From Streptomyces subrutilus (GTDB lineage: Bacteria > Actinomycetota > Actinomycetes > Streptomycetales > Streptomycetaceae): a stretch of 64,000 nt of DNA. The notes under the pieces are model-generated. The model made no database searches. It saw only the letters and a program-made list of their open reading frames with translations, and was not told where the DNA came from. The stretch covers positions 7,540,975-7,604,974 of the forward strand of contig NZ_CP023701.1 in assembly GCF_008704535.1 (NCBI RefSeq), given 5' to 3'. How positions within the stretch are numbered: the stretch's first letter is position 1; every line of letters starts with the position of its first letter. Both the position numbers and the translations under genes were made by a program. Below are positions 26,634-35,581 of this stretch, piece by piece.

Positions 26634-26679
26634 TTCATGCTTCGTTGGTCGTGCCGCAGCAGAACGCAGAGGATCCCCC

Positions 26680-27696
26680 ATGACACAGCCCCCCAAGGAA
26701 CGTGCGCCCCGTGTACTCGTGACGACTCCCTACCTCGAACCCGGCGGTGAGGTCGACCGGATGCTCCGGGAGGCCGGCCTGGAACCGGTCTTCGCCCGGC
26801 GCGCCGACCGGGAGGCCGCCGGGACCACGCTGGCCCGGTGCGTCACCGACGTGGCGGCCGCCGTCGCCGGCACCGACCCCTTCTCAGCCGAGGTCATCGC
26901 GGCGGCACCCCGACTGAGGATCCTCAGCCGCTGCGGCGTCGGCTACGACAACATCGACCTCGCGGCGGCGACCCGGCACGGCGTCGCGGTCACCATCACG
27001 CCCGGGACCAACCGGGTGTCCGTCGCCGAACACGTCCTGGCGCTGATGCTGAACTGCGCCCGGCGCATCCCGCAGAACCTCACCGCCGTGCGCGGCGGTG
27101 GCTGGACGCAGGAGAGCGGGCGGGAACTGCACGGCGCGACGCTCGGCGTCGTCGGCCTCGGCTCCATCGGCAAAACCGTCGCCCGCGCGGCACTCGCCCT
27201 CGGCATGCGGGTCGTCGCCCACGACCCCTGGCTGGACGAGGACTTCCTGAAGGAGACCGGAGTCCAGGCACGCCCCCTCGCCGGGGTGCTGGCCGAGGCC
27301 GACTTCCTCACCCTGCACATCTCCCTGGACGAGACCACCCGGCACCTGATCGACGCCGCCGCACTGCGCCGGATGAAGCCCGACGCCTACCTGATCAACA
27401 CCGCCCGGGGCGGAGTCGTCGACGAGGACGCGCTCGCCGACGCCGTCGAGGAGGGCCGGCTGGCGGGCGCGGCACTGGACGTGACCGAGCACGAACCACT
27501 GCCCGACGACAGCAGGCTGCGCGCGCTCGACAGCGTCCTGGTGACCGCCCACATCGGGGCCGCCACGGTCGAGGCCCGGGCCCGGTCCGGCGCCATGGCC
27601 GCCCGCCACGTGATCGACCTGCTCGCCGGCCGCACCCCGGAGCACCTGGTCAACCCCGGCTACGCGCACGCCGTGTCCGCCGCAGGGGCCCGCTGA
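26680..27696 (+). CDS. D-2-hydroxyacid dehydrogenase (SerA-like)
   Basis: A 338-residue NAD-dependent dehydrogenase: RILSRCGVGYDNIDLAAATR, the nucleotide loop GVVGLGSIGKT, Asp in VVAHDPW, catalytic Arg in NTARGGVVDEDAL, Glu in DVTEHEPLP and His in VTAHIGAATVEA. There is no ACT domain, so it is not a standard biosynthetic SerA. As first gene of the operon it may oxidise C2 of a tetronate to the 2-oxo acid. ATG 26680 has agagga upstream. Its stop overlaps the next start. Confidence 0.88.
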   Translation: MTQPPKERAPRVLVTTPYLEPGGEVDRMLREAGLEPVFARRADREAAGTTLARCVTDVAAAVAGTDPFSAEVIAAAPRLRILSRCGVGYDNIDLAAATRHGVAVTITPGTNRVSVAEHVLALMLNCARRIPQNLTAVRGGGWTQESGRELHGATLGVVGLGSIGKTVARAALALGMRVVAHDPWLDEDFLKETGVQARPLAGVLAEADFLTLHISLDETTRHLIDAAALRRMKPDAYLINTARGGVVDEDALADAVEEGRLAGAALDVTEHEPLPDDSRLRALDSVLVTAHIGAATVEARARSGAMAARHVIDLLAGRTPEHLVNPGYAHAVSAAGAR

Positions 27697-28523
27697 TGCA
27701 CGCGCCGAACGGGCTGCGCTTCGACGCCAACCTCAAGTGGCTGTTCACCGAAGTCCCCTTCGAGGAGCGCTTCGACGCCGCGTCAGCCGCCGGCTTCACC
27801 GCCGTCGAGTACGCCGACCCCTACCCGTACCCCGCCGCACGGCTGCGCCGACGCCTCACCGACGCGGGACTGCACCAGGTACTGATCAACGCGCCGGTGG
27901 GCGAACCCGGTTCACCGGAACGGGCGGGCGCGGCCTGCCTGCCCGGACGCACCGACCGGTTCCGCAGCGACCTGCAGCGCGGCCTCGACTACGCCGTCGA
28001 GCTGGGCTGCGACGTCCTGCACGTGCTCGGCGGCATACGGCCGGACGGCATCAGCCACGACCGCGCCTTCGCCACGTTCGTCACCAACCTCGCCTGGGCC
28101 GTCGACCAGGCCCGGGACACGGGGATCTGCCTGGTCCTGGAAGCACAGAACAGCCGCGATGCGCCCGGCTACCTGCTGGACACCCAGGCGAGGGCCGCCG
28201 CGGTCGTGGAGGCGCTCGGCGGGAACGGCATCGGACTGCTCCTGGACCTCTACCACGTACAGGTCCAGGAGGGCGACCTCATCTCGGCCCTGCGCGAGCA
28301 ACTGCCCCGGATCCGGCACGTCCAGATAGCCGACCCGCCCGACCGGACGGAGCCGGGCAGCGGCGAAATCGCCTGGCCACGCGTCTTCGACACCCTGCTG
28401 GACGCCTCGTACCAAGGCTGGATCGGCTGTGAGTACCGCCCGGCCGACGGCACGGTGAACGGCCTCTCCTGGCTCGCCGAGCAGGCCGCCGCACCGGCGA
28501 CCGCAGCAGAGGCCGCCCGATGA
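27696..28523 (+). CDS. otnI: Hydroxypyruvate isomerase / 2-oxo-tetronate isomerase family
   Basis: A 275-residue TIM-barrel of the Hyi/OtnI family: LRFDANLKWLFTEVPFEERF, AASAAGFTAVEYADPYPY, CDVLHVLGGIRPDG, LVLEAQNSRDAPGYLL (metal Glu), LLLDLYHVQVQEGDL (Asp-His), RHVQIADPPDRTEPGSGEI and WIGCEYRPADGT. In known four-carbon acid pathways OtnI converts 2-oxo- to 3-oxo-tetronate. The ATG overlaps the dehydrogenase stop (TGATG). The assignment to OtnI rather than Hyi rests on the neighbouring otnK and otnC homologues. Confidence 0.82.
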   Translation: MHAPNGLRFDANLKWLFTEVPFEERFDAASAAGFTAVEYADPYPYPAARLRRRLTDAGLHQVLINAPVGEPGSPERAGAACLPGRTDRFRSDLQRGLDYAVELGCDVLHVLGGIRPDGISHDRAFATFVTNLAWAVDQARDTGICLVLEAQNSRDAPGYLLDTQARAAAVVEALGGNGIGLLLDLYHVQVQEGDLISALREQLPRIRHVQIADPPDRTEPGSGEIAWPRVFDTLLDASYQGWIGCEYRPADGTVNGLSWLAEQAAAPATAAEAAR

Positions 28524-29218
28524 GCGGGGGAGCGGCGGACCGGGTCCCCGCACCACGGATCGCGCTGATCAGCGCCACCCCCACGGCCGTCGGCCCGGCG
28601 GTCGCGGGACTGGCCGAAGGATTCCCGGCGGCCCAGCCCTGGAACCTGCTGGACGACCGGCTGCTGGCCGACGCGCCGCACGACGGACCGCCCACCGCGC
28701 AGCTCATGGAACGCATGCGTCGGCTGATCGGCTACGCAGTGGCCGGCGGGGCCGACGCAGTGCTGCTGACCTGCTCGCTCTACGGCCCCATCACCGACAC
28801 GATCGAGTCGCCGGTCCCCGTGCTGGCACCCGATACGGCGGCCTTCGCCCGGACGCTGGCATTGTCTTCGGGCTCCGGCCGGATACTGGTCCTCGCCTCG
28901 CTCGAAGCCGCGATGCGGGACTCGGCGGCCCGCTTCTCGGCCGCCGCCGCAGCGGCCGGCTCGGCGGCGCTCCCCGTCGGCGTGGTCGCCCCCGACGCCT
29001 TCGGCGCGGCCCGTGACGGGGACGTCCCCGCCCTGTCCGAGGCGCTGCGCGCCGCGTGCCTGCCCCACCTCACCGGCGCCGACGCGGTACTGCTCGCCCA
29101 GTACTCCCTGGCGCCCGCCGCCGCGACGCTGTCCACCGCACTGGGCGTGCCCGTCGTCGCCGGCCCGCAGGCCGCGGCCCTCGCCCTGCGCTCCGCCCTC
29201 ACCGGGAGACCCCTATGA
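28520..29218 (+). CDS. Aspartate/glutamate racemase-superfamily protein
   Basis: A 232-residue two-domain protein of the Asp/Glu/hydantoin racemase or arylmalonate-decarboxylase type. ALISATPTAVGPAV lies at the N-terminus; one catalytic-type Cys is in ADAVLLTCSLYGP. The matching site in the second domain reads ADAVLLAQYSLAPA, without a Cys. One-Cys members can be decarboxylases or isomerases rather than racemases. It overlaps both neighbours by 4 bases, so it belongs to the operon and may epimerise the C4 substrate. Confidence 0.78.
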   Translation: MSGGAADRVPAPRIALISATPTAVGPAVAGLAEGFPAAQPWNLLDDRLLADAPHDGPPTAQLMERMRRLIGYAVAGGADAVLLTCSLYGPITDTIESPVPVLAPDTAAFARTLALSSGSGRILVLASLEAAMRDSAARFSAAAAAAGSAALPVGVVAPDAFGAARDGDVPALSEALRAACLPHLTGADAVLLAQYSLAPAAATLSTALGVPVVAGPQAAALALRSALTGRPL

Positions 29219-30612
29219 ACGAGCACACGGACAACCGCCGCCCGGCGGACCCGCCCCGCGGCCCCGCACCGCTCGGCGTCATCGCCGACGACTTCACCGG
29301 CGCGACGGACGTCGCGGTGGCACTGCGCCGCGCCGGACTGCGGACCCTGCTCTTCTTCGGCGTGCCGAACGGCCCGGACGAGGCGGACGACGGGGCCCAC
29401 GGCCCGCACCCCGCCCGGCTGCCCGAGCACGATGCGCTGGTCATCGCACTGAAGAGCCGGATGATCCCCGCGGCCGACGCGGTCGCCTCGTCCACGGGCG
29501 CACTGGAGTGGCTGCGCGGACAGGGCGCCGGGCAGATCTACTTCAAGTTCTGCTCGACCTTCGACTCGACCCCGCGCGGCAACATCGGCCCGGTTCTGGA
29601 CCGGCTGGCCGAGGCCACGGGCGCCGGCACCGTACCGCTGACGCCGAGCTCGCCGGAACACCTGCGGACCCAGTACCAGGGCTGCCTCTTCGTGGACGAC
29701 GTCCTGCTCGGCGAGTCACACATGCGCGACCACCCGGTGACGCCCATGACGGACTCGTACCTGCCCAGGGTCCTGCGCGCCCAGACCCGCGAGCAGGTGA
29801 CCCTGATCGGACTGGCAACCGTACGACAGGGAGAAGCGGCGGTACGCGCCGCGCTGACGGGCGCCGCGGCGCGCGGCACCCGCTACGTGCTGGCCGACGG
29901 CATCGACGAGAGCGATCTGCGCACGCTCGGCCGCGCCGTCCTCGACGCACCGCTCGTCGCGGGCGCCGCCGGCCTGGCCGCCGGCCTGGCACACGCACAC
30001 GCCGAACAGCGCGGCCTCACGCCGGACACCTGGCGGGACGAGACCGACCCCGCGCGGAAGGCGGCCTCGGAGGCGCCGGGCGGACCGGCCGCCGTGCTGA
30101 GCGGGAGCTGCTCCCGCCGCACCCTGGAGCAGCTCGCGGCGCTCGCCGACGCGGGCAGGCCCGCGTACCGCCTCGACCCGGTGGCCGCACCGGACCCGGT
30201 GGTGCTCGCCGACGCCGCACTCACCTGGTACGACACGCTGCCCGCAGGCGGCAGCGCACCCGTCCTGTACTCCTCGGCCACCCCCGACAGGCTGCGCGAG
30301 GTACAACGCGTGCTCGGCGTGGAGCAGTCGGCCGCCGTGCTGGAGGAGGCGACCGGACTCATCGCGGCCGGCCTCGTCGAACGGGGCGTCCGCAGGCTGG
30401 TCGCGGCCGGGGGCGAGACCTCCGGCGCCGTCGTCGCCGCGCTCGGGATCACCGGCGCCCACGTCGGCGCGGAAGCCGCACGCGGGGTGCCGTGGATCCA
30501 CCCGCTGGGGGACCGCCCGCCGGCGCTGCTCCTCAAGTCCGGCAACTTCGGCGGCTCCCACCTGCTCCTCGACGCCTCCGCGTCCCCCGCGGAGCCGGCG
30601 GACCGCACATGA
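29215..30612 (+). CDS. otnK: Four-carbon acid sugar kinase (3-oxo-tetronate kinase-like)
   Basis: A 465-residue OtnK/DtnK (DUF1537) kinase. The N-terminal substrate domain has GVIADDFTGATDVAVALRRA, FKFCSTFDSTPRGNIGPV and VDDVLLGESHMRDHP. The C-terminal nucleotide domain has VLSGSCSRRTLEQL, AAGGETSGAVVAALG and LLLKSGNFGG. It phosphorylates 3-oxo-tetronate (or a related acid) to the 4-phosphate. ATG 29215 overlaps the previous stop (ATGA), and its own stop overlaps the next start. All signature motifs are intact. Confidence 0.9.
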   Translation: MNEHTDNRRPADPPRGPAPLGVIADDFTGATDVAVALRRAGLRTLLFFGVPNGPDEADDGAHGPHPARLPEHDALVIALKSRMIPAADAVASSTGALEWLRGQGAGQIYFKFCSTFDSTPRGNIGPVLDRLAEATGAGTVPLTPSSPEHLRTQYQGCLFVDDVLLGESHMRDHPVTPMTDSYLPRVLRAQTREQVTLIGLATVRQGEAAVRAALTGAAARGTRYVLADGIDESDLRTLGRAVLDAPLVAGAAGLAAGLAHAHAEQRGLTPDTWRDETDPARKAASEAPGGPAAVLSGSCSRRTLEQLAALADAGRPAYRLDPVAAPDPVVLADAALTWYDTLPAGGSAPVLYSSATPDRLREVQRVLGVEQSAAVLEEATGLIAAGLVERGVRRLVAAGGETSGAVVAALGITGAHVGAEAARGVPWIHPLGDRPPALLLKSGNFGGSHLLLDASASPAEPADRT

Positions 30613-31247
30613 GCGGGCGACGCGACCAAGCCGAGCGGGACCGCCTCATCACCACCGCGCGGGCCATCGCCGCCCGTTCGCTGACGCACGGCAGCACCGG
30701 CAACGTCTCCGTGCGCGCCGGCGCACACATCCTGGTGACGCCCACGGGATCGAGCCTGGCCACGGTGCGCGCCGAGGAACTGTCCGTCATCGACGCCGAC
30801 GGGGCCCACGTGTCCGGCGCCAAGCCCTCCAAAGAGGCGTTCCTGCACGCCGCCGTGCTGCGCGCCAGGCCGGACGCGGGCGCCGTGGTCCACACCCACT
30901 CCACGCACGCGGCGGCCGTCTCGTGCCTGGCCGAGGTGGACCGGCACGACGTGCTGCCGCCGCTGACCGCCTACTACGCGATGCGGGTCGCCAGCCTCCC
31001 GATGCTGCCCTACTTCGCCCCCGGCGACAGCCGGATGGCCGCCGCCGTCGAGGAGCTGGCCCGCGGGCACGCGGCACTCCTCCTGAGCAACCACGGGCCC
31101 GTCGCGGCCGCCCGCGACCTGGACCGCGCGCTGGAGATGGCCGAGGAGATCGAAGAGACGGCGAAGCTCCACCTGCTGCTGCGCGGAGCCCGCACCAGCC
31201 CCCTGACCTGGGTCCAGCGCGGCGCGCTGCGCCCGGTCTCCCACTGA
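30609..31247 (+). CDS. otnC: Class II aldolase-family 3-oxo-tetronate 4-phosphate decarboxylase-like protein
   Basis: A 212-residue zinc-dependent class II aldolase/adducin protein: HGSTGNVSVRAG, ILVTPTGSSL, KPSKEAFLHAAVLRARPD (Glu acid/base), VHTHSTHAAAVSCL (zinc His-x-His) and LLLSNHGPVAAARDL (third His). Next to OtnK it is expected to decarboxylate 3-oxo-tetronate 4-phosphate to DHAP. ATG 30609 overlaps the kinase stop (ATGA). The family also contains fuculose and ribulose phosphate aldolases, so specificity comes from context. Confidence 0.87.
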   Translation: MSGRRDQAERDRLITTARAIAARSLTHGSTGNVSVRAGAHILVTPTGSSLATVRAEELSVIDADGAHVSGAKPSKEAFLHAAVLRARPDAGAVVHTHSTHAAAVSCLAEVDRHDVLPPLTAYYAMRVASLPMLPYFAPGDSRMAAAVEELARGHAALLLSNHGPVAAARDLDRALEMAEEIEETAKLHLLLRGARTSPLTWVQRGALRPVSH

Positions 31248-31340
31248 CCCACCCCCCTAGGCAACCCGGGGGGAGCCGAACGGACACCACGGGAGAATTC
31301 CCGTCGAAGCCCGCTCCCCCCACCCTGTGAAAGGACGAAG

Positions 31341-32054
31341 ATGTCCGCGGAAAAACCGCACACCGTGTCGCTCTTCAGCGCGCTGGCGGTGAAGAAGGCC
31401 CTCGACGACGTCATCCTCACGGCGTTCACCGAGCAGACGGGGACCGAGGTCGACGGGATCTACGACCCCACGAACGTCCTGTTGCGCAGGATCGAGGAGG
31501 GCGCCCGGCCGGACGTCATGATCGGGGTGACCGGCGCCTTCCCGGCACTCTGCGACGCGGGGGTGATCGACCGGGCTTCGGTGCGGGACATCGCCCGGGT
31601 CGGCATCGGCCTGGCCGTGCCGCCCGGCGCCCGGCCGCCCGCCATCGACACGGTCGACGCACTGGTCACCGCGCTCCGCTCGGCCCGTTCGGTGGCCTAC
31701 TCGCGCACCGGGGCAAGCGGCGTCCACTTCGCCGCGCTGCTGGACCGGCTCGGCATAGCGGACGAGGTGAACGCGCGGGCCACCGTCGTGGAGAAGGGAT
31801 TCACGGCGCTGGCCGTGACAGACGGCCGGGCCGACCTGGCCGTCCAGCAGATGAGCGAGCTGCTGTTCGTGCCCGAGGCCCGGGTTGCGGGCCCGCTGCC
31901 GGACGGGGCCCAGCACTTCACCGAGCTCTCGGCGGCGCTGGGCACCGCGGCCGTCGCACACGCCGGGGCCCGTGCCCTGCACGCCTTCCTCACCGGGAAG
32001 GAGGCGGGAGATGCGTACCGGAGAGCCGGACTGGAAGCGCTGCCGCGGAACTGA
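31341..32054 (+). CDS. ModA-like solute-binding protein without signal peptide
   Basis: A 237-residue type II periplasmic-binding fold: VSLFSALAVKKALDDVILTA, FTEQTGTEVDGIYDPTNVLL, RRIEEGARPDVMIGVTGAFP, SVAYSRTGASGVHFAALLDR and ADLAVQQMSELLFV. It resembles molybdate-type or orphan substrate-binding proteins. It begins directly with MSAEKPHTVSL after the RBS aaaggacgaag, with no Sec, Tat or lipobox signal, so it appears cytoplasmic. Lying between otnC and the TRAP-type permease, it may sense or sequester the imported acid rather than capture it outside the cell. Confidence 0.75.
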   Translation: MSAEKPHTVSLFSALAVKKALDDVILTAFTEQTGTEVDGIYDPTNVLLRRIEEGARPDVMIGVTGAFPALCDAGVIDRASVRDIARVGIGLAVPPGARPPAIDTVDALVTALRSARSVAYSRTGASGVHFAALLDRLGIADEVNARATVVEKGFTALAVTDGRADLAVQQMSELLFVPEARVAGPLPDGAQHFTELSAALGTAAVAHAGARALHAFLTGKEAGDAYRRAGLEALPRN

Positions 32055-32108
32055 ACCCCCCGCGGCCGACCGCCCGACCGCCCGCCCCCGCCACGCCGAC
32101 AGGGGGCG

Positions 32109-33464
32109 GTGCCGGTGAACGCGATACTCGCCCTGGTCGCCTTCATCGGGGCCATCATCGTGTGGAACGTGGTGGTCAAGCGCAACATCGGCGAGGCCAT
32201 GGTCATCGGCTTCCTCGTCAGCGCCGCGTTCGCCGGCGCCGACGCGCCCCGCGTCGCCTGGGAGAGCCTCGTGGAGGGGCTGAAGTCGGAGATCACCTTC
32301 GCCGCCCTGGCCTTCGTCTTCGTCAGCGAACTGCTGACGAGAACGGGGCTCGTGCAGCGGATGATCGACATCCTCAGCTCGATGCTCGGCCGCCGCGAAG
32401 GAGGCTCCGCCTACGCGGCGACGGTCTCGGCCGGCCTCTTCGGCGCCGTCGCCCACAACGGCGCGGCGATCGTGGCCACCATCGGCTCCATCACCATCCC
32501 CTGGATGAAGCGCTCCAAAGCGAGCGGCGAGACCGCGGCACTTGTCCTCGCCGGAAACGCGGGCGTCGGCGCCACGTTCCCGTTCAGCGGAGCCTTCTTC
32601 ATCCTGCTCGCGGCGCCGACCGTACTGCCCGTCCTCCAGGCGAAGGACGTCGTCGGCACGATCTTCGTGGTGGGCGCCTGGATGGTCGCGATGCGACTGG
32701 TCATCGCCTACGTCATCGTCAAACGGCGCGGCGTCGGAGCCATGGCGCCCGAAGACATCCATCCGCTGCGCCGGTCCTTCGCCGCCGGCTGGACCTCGCT
32801 GGTCGTCCTGGCCGCCATCGCGGTGCCGATCGTGCTGACGGCCTCACCGACCAGCGACCTCATCGGCGACCGGCTCGGAGGCCTGGACGTCTCCGACGCC
32901 GTGCCCCTGCTGGTCTGGCTGCCGGTGGTGATGCTGATCGCCGGGCTGGTGGTCGAGCGCCGGGCGCTGCCACGAGGCGGCGGGCAGTGGTGGAGCCTGC
33001 TGTCGGAGATCAGCCCCCGACTCGGGCTGATCGGCGTCACGATGATCTCGGCCTTCGCCGCCTCCAACGTGCTGAACACCCTCGGGATCGGCGAACAGCT
33101 CGCCCCCTACCTGAAGCAGCTGGAGGACGTACCGCAGATCGTCGCGGCGCTCGTCGTCGGACTGATCGTGGTGATCGTCGCAGGCCCCCTCAACACGACG
33201 TCCACGCTCGCGGCCGTCGGCCCCGTCGCCTTCGCCGCCCTGACGGCAGCCGACGTACCGCCGTACGTCGCCTTCGCCGCCATCATCGTGTGGGCCTCGT
33301 CCGAGGGCTGCTCGCCACCGGGCGCCGCACCGTTGTACGTGGCCGCGAGCATCGCCTCCATCAACCCGGTGCGGATCTTCGTCCCGGTCACGCTGTACTA
33401 CCTGCTGCCCTCCTACGTCATGGGCGTACTGATGGTGATGGGCGCGATATGGATCCCCGGATGA
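32109..33464 (+). CDS. TRAP-type transporter large permease (DctM-like)
   Basis: A 451-residue membrane protein with about 12 hydrophobic helices. The two DctM re-entrant signature regions are visible: AVAHNGAAIVATIGSITIPW with GNAGVGATFPFSG, and WASSEGCSPPGAAPLYVAAS followed by the terminal helices PVTLYYLLPSYVMGVLMVMG. It probably imports the organic acid used by the operon. The start is GTG 32109 after gggggcg. Its stop overlaps the following small membrane gene (ATGA). Confidence 0.82.
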   Translation: MPVNAILALVAFIGAIIVWNVVVKRNIGEAMVIGFLVSAAFAGADAPRVAWESLVEGLKSEITFAALAFVFVSELLTRTGLVQRMIDILSSMLGRREGGSAYAATVSAGLFGAVAHNGAAIVATIGSITIPWMKRSKASGETAALVLAGNAGVGATFPFSGAFFILLAAPTVLPVLQAKDVVGTIFVVGAWMVAMRLVIAYVIVKRRGVGAMAPEDIHPLRRSFAAGWTSLVVLAAIAVPIVLTASPTSDLIGDRLGGLDVSDAVPLLVWLPVVMLIAGLVVERRALPRGGGQWWSLLSEISPRLGLIGVTMISAFAASNVLNTLGIGEQLAPYLKQLEDVPQIVAALVVGLIVVIVAGPLNTTSTLAAVGPVAFAALTAADVPPYVAFAAIIVWASSEGCSPPGAAPLYVAASIASINPVRIFVPVTLYYLLPSYVMGVLMVMGAIWIPG

Positions 33465-33715
33465 GGAGCATGACGATGTACACGATCTGCCTGAACGCAT
33501 CCCGAGGTCTCGTCGCGCTGTTCCTGATCGGCGGAATCGGCGTGGTCCTGGGCCAGACGCTCGCCATCGCCATCGGCTCGGCCGGATTGATGACCACCTT
33601 CGGCACCGACGTCGCCGAGGTCGTCTGCATCCTGGCCGGTCTGGCCGGCATCTTCTCCTTCTTCCTGCTCTATACGAGGGAAGGGAAGGAGAAGGCGGGG
33701 GAGTGGGAGGAGTGA
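33461..33715 (+). CDS. Small two-helix membrane protein linked to the TRAP permease
   Basis: An 84-residue protein with two predicted membrane helices (ASRGLVALFLIGGIGVVLGQ, VAEVVCILAGLAGIFSFFLL) and a charged C-terminus. It overlaps the permease stop by ATGA; alternative ATGs are at 33470 and 33476. It takes the position of a DctQ small subunit but is shorter (2 rather than 4 helices), so homology is uncertain. Confidence 0.7.
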   Translation: MRSMTMYTICLNASRGLVALFLIGGIGVVLGQTLAIAIGSAGLMTTFGTDVAEVVCILAGLAGIFSFFLLYTREGKEKAGEWEE

Positions 33716-33720
33716 CACGA

Positions 33721-33747
33721 CCGGCGCTGCCCGCCGGGCAGCGCCGG
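33721..33747 (+). terminator. Strong hairpin terminator after the sugar-acid operon
   Basis: Perfect 12-bp arms CCGGCGCTGCCC and GGGCAGCGCCGG are separated by 3 bases and start 6 bases after the last stop codon. This is a textbook position for transcription termination of the operon starting at 26680. Confidence 0.8.
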
Positions 33748-34156
33748 GGTGGGGCCCGTCACGGAGCCGCGGCACCCGAGCCGCGCAGGCGGCCCGCGCC
33801 CAGCGGTCCCGGTGCGCACGTGCGGGGGCGGGGGCGAGCGCGGGTTCGGTCCTGCGGCCCCGGAACCGCACCCGCACCGCGGCCGTGCCCGCCCCACGTG
33901 ACGGACCCTTCCCGGCCGCGCGGCCCGGGGCAGCCGGGCGGCATCGGGTCAGGCGAGACGGGAGCCGACCCGATCCCGCACGCCACCGGCCGCTCCGCCG
34001 GACTTGCTCGGGCTGCCCGCGACGCGCCGTCGAGCAGCCGAGGAGGTCCGGTGTGCCCGAGGAGCCCGAGGAGCACCGCCCAGGGCCACGCCTCCACGCG
34101 GTGCCCGGTCGGGAATTCGCTGGTCGCTGCTTGTCGGTGGTGGTCATACTGCCGCG
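33748..34156. other. Intergenic region
   Basis: Between the operon terminator and the GNAT gene. No supported gene is seen. Confidence 0.5.
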
Positions 34157-34687
34157 ATGGATCCAGTGACGCTCAAGACCGACCGTCTGCTGCTGCGGGC
34201 GTTCGCACCTGCCGACGTGGACGCGGTGTACGAGGCCTGCCAGGACGTAGACATCCAGTTCTACACCCCGGTACCGGTGCCGTACCGGCGTGCGGACGCG
34301 GAGAAACTCGTCGGCGAGAAGCTGCCCGCACAGTGGGCCGAGGACCAGGACTACACCCTCGGCGCGTTCCGCAAGGACACCGGCGCCCTTGTCGGCTCGT
34401 ACTGCCTGACCCTCATCAGCCGCGGCGTCTGGGAGCTCGGCTACTGGGCGGTCAAGGAGCAGCGCGGACGCGGGTACTCGGTCGAGGCCGCCCGGGCCCT
34501 GTGCGACTGGGGCTGGGCCACGCTCGACGTGCACCGCATCGAGTGGTGGGCCATGACCGGGAACACCGGCTCGCGCGCCGTCGCCGAAAAACTCGGCTTC
34601 ACCGTCGAAGGGACACTGCGCAATCGCAGCATCGCCAACGATGGCAAGCCGCACGACTGGTGGGTGGGCGCGCTCCTGAGGCCCTGA
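34157..34687 (+). CDS. GNAT-family acetyltransferase (RimJ/RimL-like)
   Basis: A 176-residue enzyme of the ribosomal-protein-alanine acetyltransferase type: LKTDRLLLRAFAPADVDAVY, LGAFRKDTGALVGSYCL, WELGYWAVKEQRGRGYSVEA (acetyl-CoA loop RGRGY), RIEWWAMTGNTGSRAVAEKL and GFTVEGTLRNR. The target could be a protein N-terminus, an amino acid or a drug. It is monocistronic, start ATG 34157. Confidence 0.88.
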   Translation: MDPVTLKTDRLLLRAFAPADVDAVYEACQDVDIQFYTPVPVPYRRADAEKLVGEKLPAQWAEDQDYTLGAFRKDTGALVGSYCLTLISRGVWELGYWAVKEQRGRGYSVEAARALCDWGWATLDVHRIEWWAMTGNTGSRAVAEKLGFTVEGTLRNRSIANDGKPHDWWVGALLRP

Positions 34688-34934
34688 TGCTCGGGCAGGA
34701 CCCCGGCGGTCAACGGCGGTCGCCTGCGCCGACCGGCACGGCATGCGCGGCGGCTTGTCGCGCACACGACGCATCGCTTGTCCGCCGGAGGGCCGTACGC
34801 AGAACCGAGGTGCCTGCGGACCCTGAGCGGCAGGGGCGGAGCCTGCGGTAACCGATTCGGAGACTGGTGATTCGTCGCAACCGTCTCCCGGACGATGAGG
34901 TGTCAGACCCCAGGGGTGTTCGGGAGGTTGACCG

Positions 34935-35581
34935 GTGATCAGTCTGGCCGCAGTGGGAAGCGTGGTCCTGGTCGACTGGGCATGGCCCTGACTCCGGGAC
35001 CGCACATGGTTCACCTCGCCACACGCGCGATCGCCCAAGGCCGCAGGGCCGGACTGGTCAGCCTCGGCGGGACCCGCCGTCGGCTTCCTGTGCCACCTGC
35101 TGGCCGAGGCTGCAGGCCTGTCGGCGCTGTTCGCCTCCGTGCCCGTGGTGTTCACCGTGGTCAAGCCTGCCGGCGCCGCCTACCTGGCCTACTTCGCCTG
35201 GGTCATGCTCAAGCCCGGCTGTCGCTCACCTTTCGTCCCGGACCAGGCCTTGCCCCCGGTCTCCGACACCCGCCTGTTTTCGACGGGGTTGCTGACCAAC
35301 CTGCTCAACCCCAAGATCGCTCCGATGTACGCCGCCCTGCTGCCCCAGTTTCTCGACCCGCACGCGAGCCCGGTATGTGGACGCAACTGCTCCAGCTCGG
35401 CGGCGTGCAGATCGTCGTGGCGGTCACTGTGAACGCGCTGATCATGCTGGGCGCAGCACGGGTCTCGGGATTTCCGGCCGCCCGGCCCCGCGTCATGGCC
35501 GCCCAGCGGTTCACGGCAGGAGTCCTGCTCGGCGTCTTCGCGCCGCGCACCGCGCTCACCCGCACTCCCGGCGCCGCCTGA
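34935..35581 (+). pseudogene. LysE-family exporter with three frameshifts
   Basis: The LysE/RhtB exporter is readable in pieces across frames: VISLAAVGSVVLV (GTG 34935, RBS gggagg), MALTPGPHMVHLATRAIAQG, then VPVVFTVVKPAGAAYLAYFA and FSTGLLTNLLNPKIAPMYAA, and finally the last two helices (VQIVVAVTVNALIMLGA). Frames change near 34978 (one base lost), about 35068 (extra C in acccgcc) and about 35372. All family helices are present, so decay is recent or the sequence contains errors. Confidence 0.78.
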
